Assembly: GCA_028819255.1 (NCBI GenBank)
Contig: JAPPMB010000009.1
Location: 1 to 56,521, forward strand
Source of the DNA: Bryobacterales bacterium
GTDB taxonomy: Bacteria > Acidobacteriota > Terriglobia > Bryobacterales > UBA6623
Length of the DNA: 56,521 nt
Direction: 5' to 3'
Shown one piece after another: positions 8,953 through 17,713 of the stretch. A model generated the notes under the pieces. The model worked only from the letters and a program-made list of their open reading frames with translations, had not been told where the DNA came from and did no database searches. Both the position numbers and the translations under genes were made by a program. Position 1 is the stretch's first letter; each line of letters starts with the position of its first letter.

Positions 8953-9708
8953 ATGGGGCCTGCGGGCGCTCGGCGGGGGAGCGCGACCCCACAGACCGCC
9001 GCGCGGGCACACGCCGCCATCGCCGTGTCAGCTCTCGCGCTGTGCGGCTTCTGCGGGTCGGCCCCGCAGTGGGACGAGCCTGTTCCGATATTTGACGGAG
9101 AGACGCTCGATGGCTGGCGCGCCGTTCCGGAAGAGCTCGGAGCGGCCTGGTCGGTGCGGGACGGGGCCATCCAGGGGAAGGGCATGGCGCGGCGCCTGTC
9201 GTATCTCGTCTACGCCGGGGACGAGCACCTGCGAGACTTCGAGCTCGCGTTCAGCTACCGCATGCTGACCGACGGGAACACCGGCGTCGAAGTCAGGGCC
9301 CGCCCCGACACCTCGGGAAAGCGACCGTTCGAGGGATACCACGCCGACCTGGGGCATGTCGGAATCGGCCCGAACATCCTGGGTGCGTGGGACTTCCATT
9401 TCGCGACGCGCAAGGAGTTCCCATGCGGACGGGGCACCCGTCTCGTCATCGACGAGAGCGGCGCCGGGCGGCACGAGACGATCGAGAACGCCGTTCAGCT
9501 CCGGGACATCAACGCGCGGGACTGGAATCGCTGCCGGATCCTCGCCCGGGGAGCGCACCTCCAGTTCGTGATCAACGGCCTCCTGTCGTCGGAGTTCGTC
9601 GACGGGGCCGCGGAAGGCCCGCTGAAGACCGGGCTCCTGGCGCTCCAGCTCCATGACGACACCACGACCGTCCAGTTCCGGGACATCCTGCTGAAGCGAC
9701 TCAGGTGA
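8953..9708 (+). CDS. DUF1080 (3-keto-disaccharide hydrolase-type) secreted protein
   Basis: The mature part starts with PIFDGETLDGWRAV, the family hallmark (FDG.sLdgW), and contains the concanavalin-like beta-jelly-roll segments LRDFELAFSYRML, NTGVEVRARP, GYHADLG and the terminal VQFRDILLKRL. DUF1080 proteins are secreted, and some hydrolyse 3-ketoglycosides or bind glycans. I chose the ATG giving 251 residues with a hydrophobic segment (AIAVSALALCGFCG) after a basic N-terminus, a plausible signal peptide. An earlier ATG at 8848 would overlap alaS. It is convergent with the VCBS gene, only 12 bp apart. The substrate is unknown. Confidence 0.85.
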   Translation: MGPAGARRGSATPQTAARAHAAIAVSALALCGFCGSAPQWDEPVPIFDGETLDGWRAVPEELGAAWSVRDGAIQGKGMARRLSYLVYAGDEHLRDFELAFSYRMLTDGNTGVEVRARPDTSGKRPFEGYHADLGHVGIGPNILGAWDFHFATRKEFPCGRGTRLVIDESGAGRHETIENAVQLRDINARDWNRCRILARGAHLQFVINGLLSSEFVDGAAEGPLKTGLLALQLHDDTTTVQFRDILLKRLR

Positions 9709-9720
9709 TCCGCCTGGCCG

Positions 9721-10911
9721 TCAGCGGCCCAGGTTCTCGTACCACTTGATGTTCTTGGTGCCGCCCCCGACCTGCACGATGTCGAGCCGGCCGTCGGTGT
9801 TGACATCGGCGACCGCACAGCCCGAGGCCGACATTCCCATGGGATCCAGGTCCTCGTGGCGCCACTCGGCGCCGCGGTCGTCCTGCGCATAGAAGACATG
9901 GGACCCTGCGATCTCGCCCCGCGCCCGGTCTCCCGCCACGATGTCGTCGCGCCCGTCGCCGTTGAAGTCTCCGACACACACCTCGTGGCCCTCGATGAGC
10001 CGGTCAAAGATGACTCGGCGCTGCCAGCCGCCCGAGCCGTCGTCGGTGTAGACGACGACCTCGTTCCCGTGCCACGGCTCGACAGAAGTGATGATGCGGT
10101 TCCCCCTGACGCTGCCGACGGCGACGTCGCTCGCACCCGCCGTCTTGGGCAGGACCTTGTGGCCCTTCGAAAGGTTTGTGTTCCTCCAGTGGACTTGGTC
10201 GCCTTCGCCGACCGGGTCGTGGAGCGTGATGCCGTCGAACCCGGCGGTCAGCAGCTCCTCGCGCGGGTCGCCGTCCCACTGCACCACCCGGACGCGGTGC
10301 AGCACTCCGGTCAGCTGGTCGTCGATCAGCAGGCGCTCCCACTTGCCCCCGAGGTCGGCCGGCACATGGTAGTAGACGAGCGGCACGTTGTCCTCGTACT
10401 TGGGGCCGAGGGCGTCGGCGCCGATCAGCGGCGCGTTGATCAGTTCCTTCGTGCCGTCGCCGTCGACGTCAGCCCAGGCGACGTGGTGGGACGTGGTGAG
10501 TTCGTCGATGAGCGTGGACTTCCACGGCTCCCGAGGATCCCCCTGATTCTGCAGCAGCCAGACGAGGCCGCGGCTCTTCGCGGCAACCATGCTGAACTCG
10601 TTCTCGAACGAGATCTCCGGGATTCCGTCGCCGTCGATGTCGTGCGCGGCCATGTTGACGAGCCCGCTGACGTCCCCGATCAGGACGTGTCGCTCCCACG
10701 AGGGGTTCTCATACCACGGCAGCTCCTTGACCCGCGAGGTCAGCCCCAGAATGTCGGGCTTTCCGTCCTTGTTCATGTCGGTCACCATCACGGCGTAGCC
10801 GCCGGGGATTTCCGCCTCGATGACGTGGGTCCGGAAGCGCGCCGGGCCGGAGGCGGTGTCTGCGCCGAGCGGGAGGCTGCCGAGAACGAGAAGACCGGTC
10901 AGGAGTCGCAC
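9721..10911 (-). CDS. Secreted FG-GAP/VCBS-repeat beta-propeller protein
   Basis: A 396-residue protein with a short signal peptide (RLLTGLLVLGSLPLGADT) followed by repeated calcium-loop motifs of the FG-GAP/VCBS type: DMNKDGKPDILG, DIDGDGIPEISF, DVDGDGTKELIN, DFNGDGRDDIVA and DVNTDGRLDIVQ. Repeats of this kind fold as a seven-bladed propeller and bind Ca2+; in secreted proteins they mediate binding rather than known catalysis. The start is GTG. A TACGAT box sits 6 bp upstream with no Shine-Dalgarno, as in a leaderless transcript. It is paralogous to the protein encoded at 32758-33957; both share VEPWH and a closing WYEN/YWNE motif. Ligand unknown. Confidence 0.85.
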   Translation of the reverse strand: MRLLTGLLVLGSLPLGADTASGPARFRTHVIEAEIPGGYAVMVTDMNKDGKPDILGLTSRVKELPWYENPSWERHVLIGDVSGLVNMAAHDIDGDGIPEISFENEFSMVAAKSRGLVWLLQNQGDPREPWKSTLIDELTTSHHVAWADVDGDGTKELINAPLIGADALGPKYEDNVPLVYYHVPADLGGKWERLLIDDQLTGVLHRVRVVQWDGDPREELLTAGFDGITLHDPVGEGDQVHWRNTNLSKGHKVLPKTAGASDVAVGSVRGNRIITSVEPWHGNEVVVYTDDGSGGWQRRVIFDRLIEGHEVCVGDFNGDGRDDIVAGDRARGEIAGSHVFYAQDDRGAEWRHEDLDPMGMSASGCAVADVNTDGRLDIVQVGGGTKNIKWYENLGR

Positions 10912-10995
10912 GCAGAAATCGTAGCACCGACGCTCCCGAAAGGATGTCCGGCGGAAGGGCCGGGGCGCGTCGCGGAGCTCGTCGTGCGACGTCCG

Positions 10996-11706
10996 CTACC
11001 TCCGGCTGGGACGGCTCGGACGCATTTCCACCCGGCTCGCGAGATTGCGGTCCGGCGTCCTGATCAGGTGAACCGCCATGGAGGCGATCGCCTCCGGGTC
11101 GAGCTTCCAGTCCGCGTTGATCGCACCCGGCCGGAAGCCGGTCTGCACGCTGCCCGGCATGATGGTGCTGACGCGAATGTTGTCGTAGCGCAGGTCGAGC
11201 ATCATCGCCTCGGTGAAGCCGGCCAGGCCGAACTTGGAGGCGTTGTAGGCGGCCCCGCCGGCGAACGGGTATTTCCCCGCAAGGCTTCCGATGTTCAGGA
11301 TGAATCCGCCGCCCCTTTTCCTCATGCGGGGGGCGGCCAGTCGCGAGAAGTAGAACGGGCCGCTCAGGTTCGTGGCGATGACCTCGTCCCAGGCCTCCGG
11401 AGTCAGTTCGTCGACCGCGCCGAAGTTGCCCACGCCGGCGTTGTTCACCAGAATGTCCACGCCGCCCAGCTCCCGATCGACGAACGCGAAGAACTCCCCG
11501 GCCTGTTCGGGGCTTCCGACATCGCAGGTTTCGCCGACGGCGGCGCCGGCCGCATTCAGGTCCCGCAGCGCCGAGTTCAGCGAGACGCGGTCCCGTCCGC
11601 ATATGGCCACGCTGACGCCTTCGTCCGCCAAAGCCTGCGCGATGGCCCTGCCTATGCCCCGGGATCCGCCCGTAACGACTGCGATCTGGCCGCGGAGATC
11701 AATCAT
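10996..11706 (-). CDS. Short-chain dehydrogenase/reductase (SDR)
   Basis: A classical SDR of 236 residues: the NAD(P)-binding motif TGGSRGIG (12-19), NNAG (88-91), catalytic Ser141 in LNIGSLAG and the Tyr154-x3-Lys158 pair in YNASK. CGRDR after the second strand suggests an NADP preference because of the Arg, but this is an inference. FabG-like 3-ketoacyl reductases and sugar or alcohol dehydrogenases share this pattern. It lies downstream of the divergent GAF-like gene and 84 bp from the VCBS start, with no clear operon partner. Substrate unknown. Confidence 0.88.
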   Translation of the reverse strand: MIDLRGQIAVVTGGSRGIGRAIAQALADEGVSVAICGRDRVSLNSALRDLNAAGAAVGETCDVGSPEQAGEFFAFVDRELGGVDILVNNAGVGNFGAVDELTPEAWDEVIATNLSGPFYFSRLAAPRMRKRGGGFILNIGSLAGKYPFAGGAAYNASKFGLAGFTEAMMLDLRYDNIRVSTIMPGSVQTGFRPGAINADWKLDPEAIASMAVHLIRTPDRNLASRVEMRPSRPSRR

Positions 11707-11882
11707 TCCTGTGCCATCCTGTTTTCAAACGAGGTCGTGCCCCCCGCTTTCGATAAAATAGCAGGAAGGCCGCGGGCGTCGCCGCTCCTGCGGCCGCTGA
11801 GGGGTTTCAGCTGCCTCTTCAAAACAGGATCGACTCGATCTGTCAGGACCACGCAGCCCGAATCGGCGAAGAGGTCGGGCGC

Positions 11883-12431
11883 GTGGCCGCCGCCGGTCTC
11901 GACCGGGCACGGCGGGACGCCGCGGCGGAGGCCGACCAGGTCGTGGAATCCATCGCCGGCGCGATCCGCCGCATCCGCGGCGCCGGCGATTCTGCGGAGG
12001 TGCTCTCCGCCCTGGTGGACGCGGCGACTCTCTTCGGCGGTCGCGCGATCCTGCTGCTGCGTCGCGGCGGCACCCTGATGGGGTTCCAGGCCGCGGGCGC
12101 GGACGGACTTCGGAGCCGGACGGATCTGGCCCGGCTCTCGGTCGACCTGGCGTCGGCGCCCGCGCTCGCGCACGCGGTGGAGTCAGGGGACGCCACAGTG
12201 ACTGCGGCAACTCAGGACAAGATTTCTCGGAAGCTCTGGAAGGCGTTCCCCTTCGAGCGCGATGGGAGCGTGCACGTCTATCCGCTGGTCCTGAGAGAGG
12301 TGGTGCTTGCGGTGCTGCTGGTGGACGGAGCGAGTGTTCGAACGATGGCGATCGACTCGCTCGTACTGACGGCCGAAGCCTGGATCGAAGTCCTCAGATT
12401 GCGACAGGAGCACGGAACGAAATGGAGTTAG
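11883..12431 (+). CDS. GAF-like hypothetical protein upstream of slt
   Basis: The 182-residue frame has an alpha-helical N-terminus (RARRDAAAEADQVVESIAGA) and a region from about residue 40 that looks like a GAF-type sensory fold: LVDAATLFGGRAILLLRRGG, then VHVYPLVLREVVLAVLLVDG near the end. I do not recognise a named family, and the GAF call rests on pattern only. The GTG is the first standard start; helical coding-like sequence continues upstream in the same frame to a TAA at 11754 with no ATG, GTG or TTG, so a non-standard start is possible. It overlaps slt by 10 nt, implying co-translation. Confidence 0.6.
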   Translation: MAAAGLDRARRDAAAEADQVVESIAGAIRRIRGAGDSAEVLSALVDAATLFGGRAILLLRRGGTLMGFQAAGADGLRSRTDLARLSVDLASAPALAHAVESGDATVTAATQDKISRKLWKAFPFERDGSVHVYPLVLREVVLAVLLVDGASVRTMAIDSLVLTAEAWIEVLRLRQEHGTKWS

Positions 12432-14629
12432 CACGGACGCTTGCGGGGGTGCAGGCCCGCCTTTCGAGTCGATGCGCACTTTGCCTCACGGTGTGCTGCG
12501 CACTCGCAGCCGGCACGGTCCGCGCGTACCCCGTTGGGGCGGAGGTCCCGCTCAAGGTGGCCGAGCTGAGCCGCAAGCTGCAGGCCAGCCGCACGTCCTC
12601 GAACTTCCGGGCGCTCGAGGCCCATGCGGATTCCGTTGCGGGCGCCGAGCGCGACCTGGCGCTCTACGCCATCGGGCTGGCCAGGCACCGGGCCAGGCAG
12701 TTTCCCCAGGCCGAGAAGGCCTTTGCGGCGATCGGCGCTTCCGGCGGATGGCTCGGCGAGCACGCTGCCTACTACCGGGCGCGCTGCATTGTGCTCGCCG
12801 ATGACTTCGAGCGGGCGCTGGGTCCGCTGGAGCGGTTCGAAGAGGAACATCCCACGAGCCACTTCGCACCCGCGGCTGCGCGCCTGCGGATCGAGAGCCT
12901 GATGCGGCTGCGTCGCCTGGACCGGGCACGCTCCATCGTGAACCGGACGCCCAGCTTGCTGGAGGAGCCGGTGCGCCTGTACCTTGCCGCGCGGATCGAG
13001 CACCTCGACGGCAGGCGCCAGAAGGCGGTGAAGCTGTACCGCGAGGCGTATTACCACTATCCCTTCAGCGACCAGGCAGACGCCGCCGAGGCGCAGCTGG
13101 ACACGCTGCGCGCCCAGCTGGGAGGGGCGTACCCCGACGCCCCTCCCGCCTGGCGGCTGGTCCGCGCCGAGAAGCTCTACGAGGGGCGACGGTATTCCCG
13201 GGCCTCCGCTGAGTTCGGCCGGGCCCTGAGCGGCGGCCTCCAGGGGGATGACCGCGATCAGGCGGTGATTCACAGGGCGGCGGCCGACCACCGCCGCGGA
13301 AGCGATTCGACTGCGTACTCGGCTCTGGCCAGGGCAAGACCGTCCAGGCCCGACCTTGATGCGGAACGCCTCTACCTGCTGTGCGCCATCGAGCGCCGCC
13401 GGCGGCTCGTGAAGCCGATGCTGTCCAGCCTGTCGAAGCTGGCGAGCCGGCACACAAGCTCGCCGTGGTTCCAGGAAGCCCTCCTTGCGGTCGGCAACCA
13501 CTACTATCTGCGAAACGACCGAAGCGAGTACCTTCGGCAGTTCAGGCGGCTGGTCGATGCCTTTCCCAAGGGCAAGCACGCTCCGTATGCCCACTGGAAG
13601 CTCTCATGGCGGGCCTGGCTGGACGACGCCGGAAACCGCCAGGCGCTCCTCGAGGAGCATGTCAGGAGGTACCCGGGCGCCGGCACCGCGGCCAACGCCC
13701 TGTACTGGCTGGGCCGGCTCCATGAGCGCGAGGGCCGGCGCGAGGATGCCCGCGCCCACTATGGGGCTGTCTTGAGCGCGTTCCCGCACTACTACTACGC
13801 CGGCTTGGCCCGGGACCGGCTCGGGCGGCTCGGCGACGGCGCAGTCAACGAGGAAACCGTGCGGAAGCTGAACGTCCTGATCCCGAAGCCGAGAGGGCTC
13901 GCGGAGCGGCCGGCGGCGGACACCAGGGCCGTTCTGGAGACGGGCACAGTCCTCCATCTCCTGGGAGCGCACACCGAAGCGCGCCGCGAGTTCTCCCGTG
14001 CCGACTACCGCCGGCCCGGCGCCCATTTCGCCGGACTCGCCCTGGGCAGGCTGCATGCCGGTCTCGGCCAGCACCACCTCGCGCTGCGGGCGATGAAGCG
14101 CTACGCGTACGGCTACCTGCGATTCCCGCTCGACTCCCTGGACATGGACTACTGGCGGTACCTTTTCCCGATGCCCTGGGAGAAGAGCCTGCGCGCCCGG
14201 TCGAAACGGCACAAGCTCGACCCCAGCCTGGTGGCCGGGCTGATCCGCCAGGAGTCGGAGTTCAATCCCGGAGCGCGCTCCCGGGCCGGCGCGCTCGGGC
14301 TGATGCAGGTCATGCCCCGCACCGGCCGCTCCCTGTTCCGCCGGCTCGGGATTCCCGCCTACTCGAATCGCAAGCTGACCGACCCGGAGGTCAGTCTCCG
14401 GCTGGGCACGTTTCACCTCAAGGAGTCGCTGGCAAAATTCGGCGGAAGGGTCGAGCGGGCGCTGGCGGGCTACAACGCGGGGGACTCCCGCGTCGCGCAG
14501 TGGATGAAGCTCGGGCCCTTCGACGAGCCCGCCGAGTTCGTCGAGACGATCCCGTTCAGCGAGACGCGCGGCTACGTCCAGTCCGTCCTTCGCAACCGGG
14601 CCATGTACGAGCGGGTGTACGGCGACTGA
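12422..14629 (+). CDS. slt: Soluble lytic murein transglycosylase
   Basis: A 735-residue periplasmic enzyme that cleaves peptidoglycan glycan strands to 1,6-anhydromuropeptides. It has an N-terminal signal (ARLSSRCALCLTVCCALAAG), a long helical TPR-like superhelix (about 45-560) and a C-terminal goose-type lysozyme (SLT) domain: LVAGLIRQESEFNPGARS with the catalytic Glu611, GALGLMQVMP, and YNAGDSRVAQW. The doughnut-like superhelix plus SLT is the Slt70 arrangement. Its ATG lies inside the end of the GAF-like gene, so the two are probably coupled. Convergent genes follow after 291 bp, where a CCCGGC/GCCGGG hairpin (14861-14877) without T-run may help termination. Confidence 0.92.
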   Translation: MELARTLAGVQARLSSRCALCLTVCCALAAGTVRAYPVGAEVPLKVAELSRKLQASRTSSNFRALEAHADSVAGAERDLALYAIGLARHRARQFPQAEKAFAAIGASGGWLGEHAAYYRARCIVLADDFERALGPLERFEEEHPTSHFAPAAARLRIESLMRLRRLDRARSIVNRTPSLLEEPVRLYLAARIEHLDGRRQKAVKLYREAYYHYPFSDQADAAEAQLDTLRAQLGGAYPDAPPAWRLVRAEKLYEGRRYSRASAEFGRALSGGLQGDDRDQAVIHRAAADHRRGSDSTAYSALARARPSRPDLDAERLYLLCAIERRRRLVKPMLSSLSKLASRHTSSPWFQEALLAVGNHYYLRNDRSEYLRQFRRLVDAFPKGKHAPYAHWKLSWRAWLDDAGNRQALLEEHVRRYPGAGTAANALYWLGRLHEREGRREDARAHYGAVLSAFPHYYYAGLARDRLGRLGDGAVNEETVRKLNVLIPKPRGLAERPAADTRAVLETGTVLHLLGAHTEARREFSRADYRRPGAHFAGLALGRLHAGLGQHHLALRAMKRYAYGYLRFPLDSLDMDYWRYLFPMPWEKSLRARSKRHKLDPSLVAGLIRQESEFNPGARSRAGALGLMQVMPRTGRSLFRRLGIPAYSNRKLTDPEVSLRLGTFHLKESLAKFGGRVERALAGYNAGDSRVAQWMKLGPFDEPAEFVETIPFSETRGYVQSVLRNRAMYERVYGD

Positions 14630-14920
14630 ACGGTGCCGCGCGGGCCGCGCCTGCGCACAGTCCCGCCAAGGCCCGGGCAGTCCCCGAATTCGGATGGAGG
14701 CTTCCCGGCCCGTTCCGGCGCCCGGCCCAACCCCCTCAAGGTTCTGATGCCGCTGGAAGAGACCCGCGCGCCGGCAGGATGATTCCGAGCCCCGAACCAG
14801 CGCGTGCGGAGAATGCGCGAGTGTGTGCGATCCGTCCGGATTCCCGCGCGCCGGCAACTTCCCGGCCTCCAGCCGGGTCCCGGCGCGGCTGCCGCAGGGC
14901 GGCGGAATGGGCCGCGCCCG

Positions 14921-15598
14921 TCAGACGATCCGCCCGTCCCGCATCTGCAGCACGCGGTTCGCGCAGTACTTGGCCGCTTCCGGATTGTGCGTGATCATCA
15001 GCACCGTCTGTCCCAGTTCCCGGTTCAGGGCCGTGAGTGTGTCGAGCACCGCCTGTGAATTCTCCGAGTCCAGGTTGCCTGTCGGCTCGTCGGCAAGCAG
15101 GATGCGCGGCTTGTTGACGATGGCGCGGGCGATGGCGACCCGCTGCTGCTCGCCGCCCGACAGCGCGTGCGGCTTGTGTCGCAGGCGGTGCGCGATCCCC
15201 AGAATGCGGATCACGTGCTCAAGGTGACCGCCGTCCCTCCCGGCCGTGCCGGCGATGTGCTGGGCGATGCGGATGTTCTCCTCGGCGCTCAGCGTCTGCA
15301 GCAGATTGAACCGCTGGAACACGAACCCGATGGTCGTCTTGCGCATTTCGGTGCGCTGCGCGTCCGACAGCTCGCTCATGGCGAGGCCGGCGATCCGAAC
15401 CGTGCCGCTCGTCGGCGCCAGCATGCCGCCCACGATGTGAAACAGGGTGGACTTGCCGGATCCCGACGGTCCCAGGACGGCGAGGAACTCGCCCTCCGCC
15501 ACGTCGAGCGTAACGCCCCGAAGGGCCGGAACATCGATGCTTCCCAGCCGGTAGACCTTCTTCAGGTCCCTGACCTCGATGATCGGCGATTTCTGCAC
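14921..15598 (-). CDS. ABC transporter ATP-binding protein (LolD/MacB type)
   Basis: A 225-residue ATPase with Walker A GPSGSGKST (43-51), the signature LSGGEQQRVAIARA, Walker B ILLADEPTGNLD and the H-loop MITHNPE. The LFHIVGGM and MRKTTIGFVFQRFNLL segments are typical of LolD/MacB-type ATPases that power FtsX-fold permeases (MacB/LolCE) without substrate translocation through the membrane. The GTG is chosen because GGAG lies 12 nt upstream and the conserved N-terminus IIEVRDLKKVYRLG follows; longer in-frame starts run back into the permease gene. It begins 19 nt after the permease stop, forming the last gene of a three-gene operon. Confidence 0.92.
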   Translation of the reverse strand: MQKSPIIEVRDLKKVYRLGSIDVPALRGVTLDVAEGEFLAVLGPSGSGKSTLFHIVGGMLAPTSGTVRIAGLAMSELSDAQRTEMRKTTIGFVFQRFNLLQTLSAEENIRIAQHIAGTAGRDGGHLEHVIRILGIAHRLRHKPHALSGGEQQRVAIARAIVNKPRILLADEPTGNLDSENSQAVLDTLTALNRELGQTVLMITHNPEAAKYCANRVLQMRDGRIV

Positions 15599-15617
15599 GC
15601 ACTCTGCTCCGCTGGCC

Positions 15618-16709
15618 CTATTCGTAGGACAGGACCTCGCACGGGTCCGCACTGGCCGCCTTCCACGCCGGGTAGCTTGCCCCCGCAATGGAGCCGGCGA
15701 TCGTGAGCCCCGCCGCGATGGCCAGCCAGTGCGGGATGATCAGGACCGGAATCAGCGGGTACTTCAGCGCGACCAGCTCCCTGCCGGCCAGGCTCAGGCC
15801 GTATCCGACCAGAATCCCAAGCGCGCTGACCACCAGCGTCTCACGCATCACGATCGTGCCGACCAGCCTCTTGGAGGCTCCGATCGCCTTCAGGATCCCG
15901 ATCTCCCGAATGCGCTCCAGGATCGCCGTGTACATCGCGAGCATGACCACGATGAAGCCGATGACCACCGCGATGCCGATGATGATGTTGGTGTACTGCG
16001 TCGACATCTGGCGCACGTCGGTGGTGACGGTCGCAAGGAAGTCCTCCACGGAGGAGACGTTGCGGTCCGGGAGCCTGGCCCGGATCTCCTCGATGATCCC
16101 GCGCACCTTCGAGGAATCGTCCAGCTTCAGATAGAGCAGGCTGTACCTGCCCTGCCATCCCTGGAGTTCGGCCATCGTCTCCAGGGGGATGAACACCCGC
16201 GACATCTTGCCGGTCTCCGACACGCCGGTTATCTCGAAGTCATGGCCCATCAGCTCGATGCCGTCGCCGACCGAGAGGTCCCTCTGGCGGGCGTAGAGCT
16301 CGTCGACCACGGCCTCGTAGGGCGCCTCGTACGGGCGGCCCTCGAAGAGCACGACGCCGCCGCTCATCGCTTCCAGTTCGTCCCAGTCCACACCGGTGAT
16401 GGTCTGCAGGTCCCCCGGCGTGTGGAGCGTCACCCCCAGCGTGTGGGAGATGTCCGGGAAGCGTTCCACGAGCAGGTCGGGCAGCTTCGCCGAGATGTCG
16501 GCGGTGCTGATCGTCGCGCCGGAAATGTAGGGCCGAATGAGGATGTCGGCCCCCACTCCCCTGGTCCGCCGCAGCGACTCCTGCAGAAGGCCCTCCGCGA
16601 CGCCGACCATCATGACGATCATCGCGACCTCGACCGCGACGGCGAGAACCGTCAGGCCCGTGCGCACGGGCCTGTGAAAGAGATTGCGGAAGACGAGCCT
16701 CTGAATCAT
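15618..16709 (-). CDS. FtsX/MacB-type ABC transporter permease
   Basis: A 363-residue permease with one N-terminal membrane helix (VRTGLTVLAVAVEVAMIVMM region, about 12-35), a large extracytoplasmic MacB-PCD-like domain, and three C-terminal helices. The coupling segment ILERIREIGILKAIGASK is the FtsX-family hallmark that docks on the ATPase. It likely extracts or moves lipids or lipoproteins, or drives a mechanotransmission complex. The start is taken at MIQRLVFRNLFHRP, 10 nt after the preceding gene's stop; an in-frame upstream start would overlap that gene. The closing PAWKAASADPCEVLSYE is family-typical. Confidence 0.92.
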   Translation of the reverse strand: MIQRLVFRNLFHRPVRTGLTVLAVAVEVAMIVMMVGVAEGLLQESLRRTRGVGADILIRPYISGATISTADISAKLPDLLVERFPDISHTLGVTLHTPGDLQTITGVDWDELEAMSGGVVLFEGRPYEAPYEAVVDELYARQRDLSVGDGIELMGHDFEITGVSETGKMSRVFIPLETMAELQGWQGRYSLLYLKLDDSSKVRGIIEEIRARLPDRNVSSVEDFLATVTTDVRQMSTQYTNIIIGIAVVIGFIVVMLAMYTAILERIREIGILKAIGASKRLVGTIVMRETLVVSALGILVGYGLSLAGRELVALKYPLIPVLIIPHWLAIAAGLTIAGSIAGASYPAWKAASADPCEVLSYE

Positions 16710-16719
16710 GGCGTCCCAG

Positions 16720-17583
16720 CTAGGAATTCGAGGCGGGGGCCGGTTCCCCGCCAATCCTCTCGACCACGATCCCGGCGGGCAGCTTGAGATCGAACGACTC
16801 GTCCGGCACGGGCTGGTTCAGGCCCGGCTTGTCGATCTGGAGGTCGACGCGGTATCCGTCCTTCGTGCGCTCGATGCGCAGGTACCGGGGGTAGGGCAGT
16901 CCGTTGTCCTGCAGCCATTCGCGGTACCACACGTCGGTGACCAGCTCCGCGCCGTCATCGAGGATCATCAGGCGGGACAGCGTCAGGTCCGACCGGCTGA
17001 ACCAGAACTTGCGGCGGATCCGAAGGTCCCCGTCCTCGGACTCCTCGACCTCGTGCAGCACCTGGTAGCCCGAGCGGCCGTACATGTTGAAGTCGAGCAG
17101 CGTCCTGCTGCGCTCTCCGATCGGATCGAGCATGATTGCCTCCAGCAGGTGCTGCGGCCTGATGTTCTCCACGCGGTTCTCGGAGATGTGGCTGATCGCG
17201 GTCGTGCCCTCGTACACGCGGTTCCTCCAGGGCAGATGGACCTGGAACAGCTTCCCGTCGGAGACCATGTCGTACACGGTCGCGATGCCCCCCGGAGTCT
17301 CGGCATAGGTCCGGATCAGCCCGGGCCTTCGTGTGACGAGCGCCCCGCTCACGTTGCGGTATGCGGTCTCCCTGTCCCGCTCATTGTTCTGCACGGAGAG
17401 CGTGACGGCGATCGTCGCCCTCATCGACTGGACCGAGGCGATCCGCCCGATCTTCTCCAGCAGCTCCGCTTTCGTGGCCGTGCGGATCGACGGCGCCGGC
17501 GGGAGCCTGGTGGTCGTGGTCAGCACTCCGCAGGCAGGCGCGACGGTTAGACACACCGCTACCGCACTGATACGCAGAAACAC
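16720..17583 (-). CDS. LolA/LolB-like outer-membrane lipoprotein-sorting protein
   Basis: A 287-residue predicted lipoprotein: a hydrophobic leader (LRISAVAVCLTV) ends in a lipobox-like APAC with Cys18. The rest is a beta-rich fold in which TATKAELLEKIGRIASVQSM, the GLIRTYAETPGG and the long strands around VYDMVSDGKLFQVHLP resemble LolA/LolB or the DUF4292 half-barrel that binds acyl chains. It starts with GTG. A TACAAT box lies at 17629-17634 on this strand, giving a leader of about 38 nt. As first gene of an operon with an FtsX permease and LolD-like ATPase it may act in a lipid or lipoprotein trafficking pathway; this is inferred from context. Confidence 0.75.
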   Translation of the reverse strand: MFLRISAVAVCLTVAPACGVLTTTTRLPPAPSIRTATKAELLEKIGRIASVQSMRATIAVTLSVQNNERDRETAYRNVSGALVTRRPGLIRTYAETPGGIATVYDMVSDGKLFQVHLPWRNRVYEGTTAISHISENRVENIRPQHLLEAIMLDPIGERSRTLLDFNMYGRSGYQVLHEVEESEDGDLRIRRKFWFSRSDLTLSRLMILDDGAELVTDVWYREWLQDNGLPYPRYLRIERTKDGYRVDLQIDKPGLNQPVPDESFDLKLPAGIVVERIGGEPAPASNS

Positions 17584-17713
17584 GACGGATCTATCCCGGG
17601 GCGCGGCCAGAACCCCAATCTCAAGACCATTGTAACAAGCCCGAATTTCAGTGGTTGGGTTTCCCGCCCCTGCCCGTCCTCCGCGCGGACCGCGCTATGA
17701 TCGGCGGAGCGGG

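Noticed and set aside
14763..14855. Short direct repeat CCCGCGCGCCGGCA (14763 and 14842)
   Set aside because: A 14-bp, very GC-rich match in a GC-rich spacer may be chance; no further copies or structure support it.
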